DNA from: Cephalothrix simula
Lineage: Eukaryota > Nemertea > Palaeonemertea > Archinemertea > Cephalotrichidae
Reading direction: 5' to 3'
DNA: 11,470 nucleotides
Assembly: GCA_035591015.1 (NCBI GenBank)
Contig: JAXIUW010200843.1
Span: 1 to 11,470 of the forward strand
Shown here: positions 1 to 8,242 of the stretch, piece after piece
How the letters are laid out: the number at the start of each line of letters is the position of its first letter
Numbering within the stretch: the stretch's first letter is position 1
The notes under the pieces: generated by a model
Told to the model about the DNA's origin: nothing
The model's database searches: none
What the model saw: the letters and a program-made list of their open reading frames with translations, nothing else
Program-made: the position numbers and the translations under genes

Positions 1-75
1 TACCAAATTTCAACTCAGTACGACCTTCCACGGCTGAGATCTTAGGGGGGCCGAATGAGCCCCCCCTTCAAGTAC
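1..75 (-). repeat. Interspersed repeat end with GC palindrome (left edge)
   Basis: A run of six G (45-50) faces a run of C (60-66) across a short spacer. Outside it lies sequence whose reverse complement matches the block at the right edge (about 11381-11470): both share TTGAAG before the G run, CTAAG after the C run, then ATCTC, a CGTA word and TGAAATTT in the same order. The two copies are inverted relative to each other. The element continues beyond the window, so its type is unknown. Confidence 0.6.
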
Positions 76-423
76 CACACACAAAATAGCCCTTCAAAGG
101 TTGGGTTAAGGGGTTGGATAGATGATGTCTGCATTTATTAAATGGAAAAGGAAAAGGGGGAATGCTAAGGATTTAGTGGCATGGTAAAATGGAGAATGCC
201 AATAGTCCTAATGTTCACCCCTTAATTGATTTCAATTTAATGTACTAGTATTCGTGACAATTTTATGTCACCTTTTTCTGCATGCAAATGTGATAAGGTT
301 AAATGTTACCTTGACCTCATCGGAAGACTCAGTAGCTTGTCCATAGAAGTCTGTTATGAATAGGCTGAAGTATATAGTTTTGATACAAAAAAATTATCGG
401 TACAATAAATGAATTGAATTCGT
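76..423. other. 3' flank of gene A, no gene seen
   Basis: AT-rich spacer downstream of gene A with no supported coding sequence on either strand. A second AATAAA on the minus strand (134-139) could serve as a distal polyadenylation signal, about 440 bp past the stop codon. Confidence 0.5.
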
Positions 424-429
424 TTTATT
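424..429 (-). terminator. Candidate polyadenylation signal of gene A
   Basis: TTTATT on the plus strand reads AATAAA on the minus strand, about 150 nt past the TAG stop of gene A. The hexamer and its spacing suit a short 3' UTR. AATAAA is common by chance in AT-rich DNA, so this is a candidate only. Confidence 0.45.
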
Positions 430-580
430 ACAAAAGTTGTGAAATAAATTTCTCTGTTTGATTTTATATGTCCTATATACATTTTGCTCTCTTTCTAAAC
501 TAAATCTCGTTTAAATTCTTTTCTCTAAGTATAAAAAGTTCGATAAGTCAATGTTTTAAAAAATATGAAGCATGAGTTTA

Positions 581-2424
581 CTAGTTAATGTTTCTATCTC
601 TAGTTTGACGTATTGCTGTGTAAATAAAAATTTGGGGAACCTTCTTCATTAACTTCCAATATAATTTTATAAACCATCTTGCAAATCGATCTTCAACTAC
701 AAAAGTAACATCAAGCCTTCTCAACATCAGTGAGACTTCTTGAACTTCTTCTCCTTCAGCGGTGATATTAGACATCAAAGCAATCAGATAATTGATAAGG
801 AGAATAGCAGTGATGTAAAAGAAAAGAATGTTTGAAATGATAACGTAAACAGGGGAATTTAAATCCATGTTTGTCATTCCACCTTGTAACAGAAACATTG
901 TGAAAAATGACTCTTGCAGGCCTTGAAAACCTTGCATCGGAGCTGCGTATTTAAAGTACTGAATGTAAATGAACATTACCACCACAGTGACCACCATGAA
1001 TTGTATCATCAGCGCCACCATTTTTTGCAACGTTATTGCAAACGTCCCAATAAATGGCATAAGCTCCATAATATACAAAGTACTACAGATTGCTAGAGGT
1101 AAATAGATTGATTTAAGAATCATTTTGTTTGTCTCATAATTTCCTACGTTGTTATTAATAAATAAATGCCCTACAAAATACGTCACTGCTAGTAAAAAGG
1201 CATTCATCCTGTGAAAAAATGTAAAAGACACAAATTTTTCCGCGAAAAAGTTGATTCCTTTAAGTGATCGTTGTCTCTCCTTATCCAGGACATGTGAAAG
1301 TAAATCAAGAATATCGAAAACTATTATGACAGCACTCAAAATGTAGATATACTCAACAATATTTCCAACACCACCTGTGCTTGTACAATATTCAGCTGTA
1401 ATGGGGTAATTTTTTGTGGTGTTCGCCTTGACTTCTCTGCTATAGTCAAGCTTGCATAAAAGTAATGGCGAATTGTATACCATTAAAATAGAAAGGTAGG
1501 CCATCCGCAAACTAAGCCACACAAGAATAAAAATCAAACTTCTTTTTTCCTTATACGCTATCCATTTTCTAAGAGCTGGGTTTTTGTGAATTTCATTCTC
1601 TAAAAAATGTTGGAGGTTATTTTCTCTAAGATAGAGAATAAATCGTAAAGGAGAACGAAGGGATCTCCTCCAATGTACACAATCTTCATAAACTGTGACA
1701 TCATATTTCATGTATGTTTCAAGTCCGACCACACCCACTTTTTCAATACCGGCACAGGGTGTTTCTAGCATAAGTTTAAATAAACCAAAAGTTCCAAGTT
1801 TTGCAGATAACTCTAATGGTCTAAATGAGTATTTATCTTCAGCTTCTAATAAGTTTCTTCCGTCTTGTGCTTTTATGTTTTCCATTAACTCCATGTAAAC
1901 ATCAACGTAATCTGATTCGTGTTTTTCATCTGTTGAAGCTGCAATCACAAGAGCGTGCAAAATGTTGTAATTATTTTTATCCTTTTCAGTCACTACCACT
2001 TTATCTTGAATCATCCTTTTCATTATCCTTTTCGCGCAAAAAACAGCAGAAAGAATAAAAGGTCTTTCAAAGTCACAAGGAATATCTGAAAGTAAACTTT
2101 TTCTTAAGGATTTTGGTACATTGTAGTTAAAGCTCCCATTGATAAGAGCATACATATCCGATGGTTCTGTAGTTTTCTTGATTTCATCGTATTTTTTAAC
2201 ATCATCGTCAGCTATTGTTTCATACCAAAACTCAAATTTTTCAAATGGAAGCATGTACAAGACATCTTCAATTTCTATACAGTCAAGACTGCCATGTATT
2301 CTATCTCTAAGAGGTATTGGTGGAGGTTCATTGCTCATTTCATCACCATTCTTCTTTGAAAACTCGGCAATATCTGGCATGAACTTCTCTTGCTTTTTAG
2401 AGCCATCTTTTCTAGTATGTATAT
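581..2424 (-). CDS. Gene A exon 2: TRPV-like cation channel, main exon
   Basis: This exon codes for residues 42-655 of a predicted TRP-family channel, a plasma-membrane cation channel that should act as a tetramer. It opens at the acceptor TTTGTGCTTTCAG|AT; the GTG codon at 2434 lies in the intron. In order (full-length numbering): a divergent ankyrin region at about 100-266 containing NNYNILHALV, which resembles the TRPV NTVLHALV; S1 about 337-357; S2 398-418; S3 438-463; S4 477-497 without a regular arginine series; S5 508-532; pore helix and filter 544-562 with G-G-M-T-N; S6 566-594 ending NYLIALM (TRPV: NMLIALM); then a TRP-domain-like stretch at 605-622 and only about 33 further residues. 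The S1-S2 loop has a Cys pair and an N-T-T glycosylation site. Subfamily V is favoured, but TRPA or an unnamed invertebrate TRP group remains possible. Ligand and ion selectivity cannot be read from the sequence. Confidence 0.87.
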
Positions 2425-2564
2425 CTGAAAGCACAAATAATAAGCTTCTAATCTACATATGCCAATGTATAGTGGGCGGTAATGCTTAAATTTGGTTAAA
2501 AGCATGAAATACCCCGAAATTTTGACAGATGACCTTTCAAAAAGAAAAGCTATTTTTTGGTCCA

Positions 2565-3243
2565 GTGAGCAGTGAGATTGGAGAGTAAAATGGCCATGCA
2601 GCAGTGGTAATGATGGTAAAAAAGTATGTGACCGATGAGATTGGGATGTTTAACAACAGTGAGAAACTAAAAAATCATGGAGCAATGAGCATGCAAAAAT
2701 TATGCAGTGAGCAGTGACCCTGGAAAAATAACGATCAACGAGCAATGAGCAGAATTTATATAATAGAGTTTCCAAAATATCATGTACATGTGATGATGGA
2801 GAAAGTGTTTTGAATAATATGAATAAAGAAAGGTAAAATGATAAAAGGTGAAAAACTGTAAAGAAAATCAAGTAAATGGACGCTATCAATATACTAGGGA
2901 GGGGGAACATCTACACCTGGGCCGCACAGGTCCGTTAGGTAAGATTTTGTCCAGTAATCAAAGTTGGATCATTAAAGTCATCAAGAAACGCAAAACGTGG
3001 ATTTCCAAAATACATTTACATGAACGATTTTCGACGCCTTTCTCCAACTCATTCGTGAGCAGTGAGCACAAACTTAAAAAAGAGTGAAACGAAAATTCGG
3101 CGTGCCTGCACAATGAATATTGATATTAGCATGATTAGTGGTTAGCTTTTTCAGTGAGCAACACCTTACGATTTTGGTGGGCCGTGAGAATAATCATGAG
3201 CAGTGAGCTGTGGGATTGGGGTGGAAAAAGTGGTTAGCAGTGA
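2565..3243 (+). repeat. Cluster of GTGAGCAGTGAG-like words
   Basis: Near-identical words recur at 2565-2576, 2680-2690, 2707-2717, 2740-2752, 3055-3069, about 3153-3160, 3198-3207 and 3234-3243. All share GAGCARTGAG or a shortened form, in one orientation, with irregular spacing. Some are followed by GATTGG or GGGATTGG. It may be a degenerate minisatellite or a decayed simple repeat. The cluster lies within gene A's intron. Confidence 0.6.
2765..2885 (-). repeat. Dispersed repeat, copy 1 (inverted to 9886-10010)
   Basis: Read on the minus strand, this segment shares GTCCATTTACTTGATTTTCT and, further on, ACACTTT-TCCATCAT followed by GTA with plus-strand 9886-10010. The pyrimidine-rich filler between the shared blocks is similar too. 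An open frame across both copies gives similar hydrophobic peptides beginning SIYLIFF, but this follows from the shared DNA and is not taken as a gene. Confidence 0.65.
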
Positions 3244-3484
3244 CATAAACAAAAAGGGTCAAAATGCCAAATTTTTATAACTGAATATGAGCATTGTCTA
3301 CCACATTTAGTCATTAAATCTAGTTTATGAGACTTATTATGTAGTTTCGAATTACAAAGTTATTCCTTCAATTTTTTAAGTTTCATTTTAAAGTGACAAA
3401 ACTACGCCAGTGGCGTGTAGCCCACTCAGGTCTCAAATATTATACAGAAAACAAGCAGTACTGAATGGGTCATATCGACCTTAA

Positions 3485-3920
3485 ACTGGCCTCTAGCGGA
3501 TGATTACAAAAAGACCTTATTTCACTTCGCCTTCTTGCTTTCTAATGAATATATGTTTTGCCAACCTGAAAATTCACAATAATACTAAATTGGCCCATTT
3601 TGATAGTTGGTGACATATAGCGGCTAAAATATGCATCAAGAAAAAATGTCATCATCTTATTTTTTCATAAGATTTCGAATGAATACATGTTTTGCGTATT
3701 CACGACCAACCTTGAAATTTCACTATAACACTAAAATGGCCTTTGATGATCTCTAGCGGCTAAGATAGGCGTCACAGAAAAATTCCTCCTTTAACGTCTT
3801 CTTTTTCCATAAGCTTTCGAACGAATACTTTTATTGCCTACCTACCCCCAACTTTTAAATTCACCGTAATACTAAAATCTCCTATTTCGACCTTTATTGA
3901 CTTCTAGTGGCGAAAATATT
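3485..3920. repeat. Degenerate tandem repeat, about 125-150 bp units
   Basis: The word TAGCGG or TAGTGG recurs at 3494, 3618, 3754 and 3905. Between occurrences, two more words keep their order: CTTTC-AA-GAATA followed by TTTTGC or TATTGC (near 3538, 3671 and 3813), and TTCAC-ATAATACTAAA-like blocks. Three diverged units are visible. A related block near 3405-3425 may be an older unit. Unit length drifts from 124 to 151 bp, suggesting old divergence. Confidence 0.6.
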
Positions 3921-3989
3921 AACTTTAGGAAATCGGTTTTCGAATAGCTATTGTATAAAAAACCGAGTCTCTACGACTTAGAATTTTTT

Positions 3990-4510
3990 ACCTTAAACCC
4001 TTTTTGGCCGCCATTTTAAAGGTCAAGGACATCGAATTTCGTAACTTCATAGCCCATTGTCCCATGAAATTCCATGTAAGTTTCATTACAATCCGACAAA
4101 ATCCCTTGGAGGAAAAACATTTGGCGCCAAAAAGGGCCAAAAAACGGGGTTTTACTATCCTGGCGAGGCCCCAGATGGCGCTATCGGAAAACGGCCAAAT
4201 ACGGATCTAGATAATACTCCACACTTCTGTACCTGGTAGTTTATTGTATGAAAATTGGCAAGGCCAAAATTATTACAAAAATACATGAATATACATAACA
4301 AAAATAAAGATAAAATATGCATAAAGAATTTAATACGGTCTAAGGGTCGTTTTATTTATCATTCCTTCGTATATCTTGAGCATTTTTTACTAGCTTGGCT
4401 AGGCAAAGAACTACCAAATTTCAAGAAAATCAAAGCATTTTATGAGTCACAGACAGACACACACCTAGCCACACTGACAGACCGGGCGATACCATAAGCT
4501 CACATTTTGG
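3990..4510 (+). repeat. Probable interspersed repeat with CAGA/CACA tail
   Basis: The block runs from a GGCCGCCATTTTAAAGGTCAA motif through a G/C-rich stretch with GGCGCCAAAAA and GATGGCGCTATCGG, then an AT-rich part, and ends in a CAGACAGACACACAC tract followed by a CCGGGCGATACCATAAGC-type end (about 4447-4500). This composition differs from the surrounding intron and resembles non-autonomous elements common in invertebrate genomes. That family resemblance is from memory and unverified. Short open frames inside it have no recognisable protein features. Confidence 0.45.
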
Positions 4511-4694
4511 TAAATGCGCGTTTTTTAATATAATTAGATGCTGCTGTTCATATTTGGCTATTAAGGTGTGCCTGCGAAGTTGATTCACCTGCCAAGTCAA
4601 AATTTTAAATTTTTTAAATGAAATAATGGATTTGCTTATTTGTTGTATCAAAAATACTCTTTTATAAGATTATTTATTTTTGGGTGTATCCTAC

Positions 4695-4818
4695 CTGGTC
4701 CGTTCGGGTTGATTATTTCAATATCATAATCCAAATCGGATACAACTGTATTTTTATCATCACAATCCGATGAAATCGGTTTTTTAAAAACGCTGGATGA
4801 TTCTGAAACTCTGCTCAT
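4695..4818 (-). CDS. Gene A exon 1: N-terminus of TRPV-like channel
   Basis: ATG at 4818 has A at -3, and an in-frame TGA lies four codons upstream, so the frame opens here. The exon codes for 41 residues plus one base (G) and ends at the donor CCAG|GTAGGA. That phase 1 is exactly what the acceptor at 2424 needs, and the junction codon becomes GAT (Asp). The peptide starts MSRVSESSSVF, is rich in Ser and Asp, carries a DLDYDIEII segment and ends INPNGP; it should be cytosolic. It has no clear similarity to gene B's first exon beyond an acidic D-Y-[DE] patch and an INP word. The whole protein is predicted at 655 aa. The exon is inferred from frame, phase, donor and start context; an untranslated exon further upstream is not excluded. 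Confidence 0.72.
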
Positions 4819-5409
4819 TTTGAATTGTCAAACATTTTTAACTGGTAGCCACTGTCTATGACCAAGGTCTATGGTCCTAGCAAGCTGTTTTAAGCGTCAG
4901 GTTGTTTTGAATTTAAGTAATCGTTATGTTCCCCATTGCGTTAAACTAGAATAATTAGAACCATTTTAGAAGCGGAACTAGTTCACTCAAAACGCATGAA
5001 AATTATAAAATATTCAGTTCCAAATGTTACATTCCAAATATTTAAATAATGAAACATTTTTTATTCTTGAAATTGTCTGAATGATGAATTATCTTTGGCG
5101 TCATTCTTACTTCCTCTTTTTTCTGATTTTTAAACATATTATTCATTATTCATATTTGAATTTTGATTTAAAAATTTGTGGAAATATAATTTATTAGTTG
5201 ATATAAGAATATGTACATAATATTTAAAGAAATGATTACAGAAATTATATTAAAAAGTTGTATTATCAAAAGAAAGATCAAAAATAGAGCTTAGAACAAA
5301 TATTGTAACAAATATTGAATGTTCACAATCCCAGAACAAGAAGAAATATTAATTAAAGGAGTTCACAGTGCCAGAGCAAAAGGAGTCCATTGTTTTACCT
5401 TAAACCTAG
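4819..5409. other. Spacer between gene B stop and gene A start
   Basis: This 591-bp AT-rich spacer must hold the 3' UTR and polyadenylation site of gene B and, if gene A has its own promoter, that promoter as well. No convincing TATA box was found near 4818 on the minus strand, and no other gene is seen. Confidence 0.5.
5190..5195 (-). terminator. Candidate polyadenylation signal of gene B
   Basis: AATAAA on the minus strand, about 215 nt past the gene B stop. A second AATAAA lies at 5060-5065. Either would end the gene B transcript before gene A exon 1 at 4818. Chance occurrence in AT-rich DNA is possible. Confidence 0.4.
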
Positions 5410-7262
5410 TTATTTTTCGTCTACATCAAGGTCCTGATTTTTCTCTCTAGTTTGCCTTATTGTTGTGTAAATAAAAACCTTCGGCTCCTTCTTCCTCAAT
5501 TTCCACCACAATTTGATAAACCATCTTGCGAATCTGTCTTCGACGACAAACGTAACATCCAATCGCCTCAGCATGAGTGATATATCTTGAACCTCCTCTC
5601 CCTCAGCAGTTATGTTCGACATCAAAGCAATTAAATAGTTGATAAGTAAGATGGCGGTAATATAGTAAAAAAGTATATTAGCAATGATGACATAGACTGG
5701 TGAGTTTGCATCGACATTAGCCATTCCAGATTGGTAAAGAAACATTGTGAAGAATGATTCTTGCATTCCCACAAAACCATTTCCAGGGCCTGGGTATGCA
5801 ATTTGGAAAAACATGATGTAAATTAACATTATGACAACTGTTATGACCATGAACTGGATCATGAGGGCCACCATTTTTTGTAACGTGATGGCAAACGTCC
5901 CAATTCCAGGAAGAAGTTCTGTTATGTATAAGGTACTGCACAATGCCAGTGGTAAGTATATTGCTTTAAGAATCAGCATCCCTTCCTCATATTTTGCTAC
6001 ATCTGAAGAATTTATTGCTAAGTGTCCGACAAAGTACACAACAGCGAGAGAAAATGCGTTTAAGCGATGAAAGAATGTGAATGACACAAACTTTGCAGTG
6101 AAGAAATTAATTCCTTGAAGTGATAACCGACGATCTTTATCTACAACGTGATAAAGGACATCGATGATATCAAAAATGATGATGATTAAACTCAAGATGT
6201 ACATGTAGTAAACCATGTCATTGATGCCTCCAGTACTTGATTGTGTGGTGCAGTTGGAAGTTACATTTGGACCATGTGCTATCACCCATTCTGCTTGACA
6301 GACAACAGCTGGAGGAGTTGAAACCATAAGGATAGAAAGATAAACTAACCGGAGTGTCAGCCAGACAAAAACGAAGCCAAAACTTCGCTTTTGTTTAAAG
6401 GCAATCCATTTTCGTATTGCTGGATTTTTATGAATTTCATTATCAACAAAGTGCTGTAAATCATTATCACGAAGATACAAAAGCCACCGTAGAGGTGATC
6501 TGAGTGATCGCCTCCAGTGAACACAGTCTTCGTACACAGTGAAATCATATCGCATAAAAGTTTCTAGACCTGCTACTCCAACTTTATCAATTCCAAAACA
6601 AGGTGTTTCAAGCATAAGTTTAAACAATCCAAATGCGCCTAGCTTTGCAGCCAGTTCCATTGGTCTGAAAAAGTCCTTGTCTTCGGCTTCTAGAAGAGTG
6701 CGTGCATCTTGAGTCTTTATCAGATCAATCAGCTCCATATAAACATCCACATATATTGACTCGTGTTTAACATCAAGAGAAGCCGCAATAACTAAGGCAT
6801 GAAATATATTATAGTTATTTTTATCTCTTTCAGTAACTACCACTTTATCCTGGATCATTCTTTTCAATATCTTTTGTGCACCGAAAACAGCTGCAAGCAG
6901 AAATGGTCGTTCAAAATCGCACGGAATTTGATTCCTCAGTGATTTTCGCATACCTTTGGAAACTGTATATTGGAATCTTCCATTTATAAGAGCGTACATA
7001 TCAGATTGTTCTGTCTCAGTACTGATTTCATTATATTTTTCTATATTATCAGCAGCGATTGTTTCGTACCAAAATTCAAACTGGTCAAATGGAAGAACGT
7101 ATAGTACGTCTTCTACTTCAATGAAATCCAATGATGAGTGAATGAGGTCGCTAAGAGGCACTTCTGGGGTTTGATTACCGTCAGCCTCTGCTGCATTGTT
7201 CATCATACTTGTAATATTTGGCATAAACGTCCCACTTTTTTTCTTTGAACTGTCCAATGGTT
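5410..7262 (-). CDS. Gene B exon 2: TRPV-like cation channel, main exon
   Basis: This is the paralogue of gene A's main exon, with about 70% identical residues by eye over the shared length. It opens at TTATTTCAG|AA; the TTG at 7257 is an internal leucine codon, not a start. Full-length numbering: ankyrin region about 140-305 with NNYNIFHALV; S1 376-396; S2 433-454; S3 474-497; S4 513-533; S4-S5 linker containing GIGTFAITLQKM; S5 545-568; pore helix and filter 583-599 with S-G-M-A-N; S6 604-631 ending NYLIALM; TRP-like stretch 643-660; and a lysine-rich then acidic tail ending DLDVDEK, which gene A lacks. The S1-S2 loop carries N-V-T and N-C-T glycosylation sites and two cysteines matching the pair in gene A. 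The predicted product is a plasma-membrane cation channel; stimulus and selectivity are unknown. At 699 aa it is shorter than typical TRPV proteins, mainly at the C-terminus. Confidence 0.88.
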
Positions 7263-7995
7263 CTGAAATAACATGGAAACCATACTTTATTCATCTTATA
7301 ACACTATATTTCCATTTATTCTTTTATTTTGCATGCCTTTAATTTAAATCCGATTCTCTTAGTCTTCTAGAAAATTTCTGCTGTTATGAATAGTTTTCAG
7401 GTCCATTTTAGATATTGTCCCGAAACTGTACCACTTTTTTCGCCAATTTCCCTCATCTTAAACGTTAATGTTACTGGACACCTGCTTTTTTCGTCTAGTG
7501 ATTTCCTTCATATCGAAGGTATACACAGAGCACAAGATGGCGCAGCAAAATTACTTTGAAATTATGTTTTTTATCTTATTCATTTTATTCAGCAATATTA
7601 TTGATGGTCATTTTTTATAGGTCATATATTTTTTAATTGGCAAAAATACAAAACATGAGCGCTATAGATTTCGTTTTATATTCACTTTGTAAGCAATTCT
7701 CAAAACAGCTTGCTCTAAATAAGCACAACTGAGTTTAATATGTCATACCAGAAGCTGGTCATACACGTCAACAATTTGAAAGAAAATTTATTTGAATCGA
7801 TTATTCAATCCGATCATATGATGCAAAATAACTAAATTCTGTGGTGCGCATGCGTATTTGATGTAGATCATTTTTATGCTACTGACAAAAATTTATAACG
7901 GCGTGAAAACAAAATTAAAAAAGCTAAAAACTTTAAAAAATAAATCGTTTTAAAATTTAAATAAAAGTGAATATTAAATTTTTTTAAATACTTAC
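7263..7995 (-). other. Intron 1 of gene B (733 bp, phase 1)
   Basis: The donor is ATCTG|GTAAGT and the acceptor TTATTTCAG|AA, joining G plus AA into a Glu codon. The intron is AT-rich with no recognised repeat or exon. One TGCGCATGCG word (7845-7854) matches the core of the NRF-1 binding consensus, but its location inside an intron makes a promoter role uncertain. Confidence 0.85.
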
Positions 7996-8242
7996 CAGAT
8001 ACACTTCGGACAGCATCTTTATCATGGATGCTACTTCCAGGTGAAATGAATTTAACATCGGTATCACCATTATTATAGGAAGGTGGAGGTTGACCATCTG
8101 TAGCCGTAGCTGGCAAATATTCCGGTCTAAATCCAATATTATTTTGTCCTTGCCCACTTAAATCAGGTGGATTAATTCTCGGATACATGTGTATGTCTTC
8201 ATAATCATCACCGCCATGGTCGCTAGCCATGCTGCGCCACAT
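7996..8242 (-). CDS. Gene B exon 1: proline-rich N-terminus with PPxY motif
   Basis: The exon codes for 82 residues plus one base and ends at the near-consensus donor CTG|GTAAGT. Phase 1 matches the acceptor at 7262. An in-frame TAG lies two codons before the first ATG (8242, A at -3). A second in-frame ATG at 8230 has A at -3 and G at +4, and may be the stronger start, giving a protein four residues shorter. The peptide is polar: an acidic DDYEDIHMY patch at 12-20, INPPDLSG at 23-30, and GQPPPSY at 50-56, which contains the WW-domain ligand PPxY (P-P-S-Y at 53-56). PPxY motifs are known to recruit NEDD4-type ubiquitin ligases to many membrane proteins; that this one does so is inference. No signal peptide is seen, as expected for a cytosolic TRP N-terminus. 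Full product predicted at 699 aa. Confidence 0.82.

Larger units (their letters stand above)
2425..4694 (-). other. Intron 1 of gene A (2.27 kb, phase 1)
   Basis: The donor is CCAG|GTAGGA (exon ends at 4695) and the acceptor is TTTGTGCTTTCAG|AT (exon starts at 2424). The exons are joined within one codon, G plus AT. The intron is three times longer than its counterpart in gene B and is almost filled by repeats, which are listed separately. No further coding exon was recognised inside it. Confidence 0.75.

Noticed and set aside
2425-2434. GTG at 2434 as the start of the gene A long reading frame
   Set aside because: It lies in the pyrimidine-rich tract of a splice acceptor (TTTGTGCTTTCAG). 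Nuclear genes rarely start at GTG, and a phase-matched exon with a proper ATG exists at 4818.
914-2489. Plus-strand open frames within gene A (e.g. 914-1096, 1695-1898, 1825-2058, 2139-2489)
   Set aside because: They are antisense to a long, clearly conserved coding exon and have no protein features of their own.
2650-2910. Hydrophobic minus-strand frame resembling the plus-strand frame at 9887-10111
   Set aside because: The peptide similarity comes from a shared pyrimidine-rich DNA repeat in inverted orientation. The frames diverge with the DNA and have no start context or conserved termini.
4004-4651. Open frames across the 4.0-4.65 kb region
   Set aside because: They run through repeat-like DNA ending in CAGA/CACA tracts, with no domain or conserved composition.
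5831-7141. Antisense and out-of-frame open frames within gene B
   Set aside because: They overlap the conserved channel exon in other frames and show no conserved motif.
7255-7257. TTG at 7257 as the start of the gene B long reading frame
   Set aside because: It reads as a leucine codon two codons after a clear acceptor, and exon 1 at 7996-8242 supplies an ATG in matching phase.
7845-7854. NRF-1-like TGCGCATGCG as a promoter element
   Set aside because: It sits within intron 1 and matches only the core of the consensus; a single palindromic 10-mer is weak evidence.
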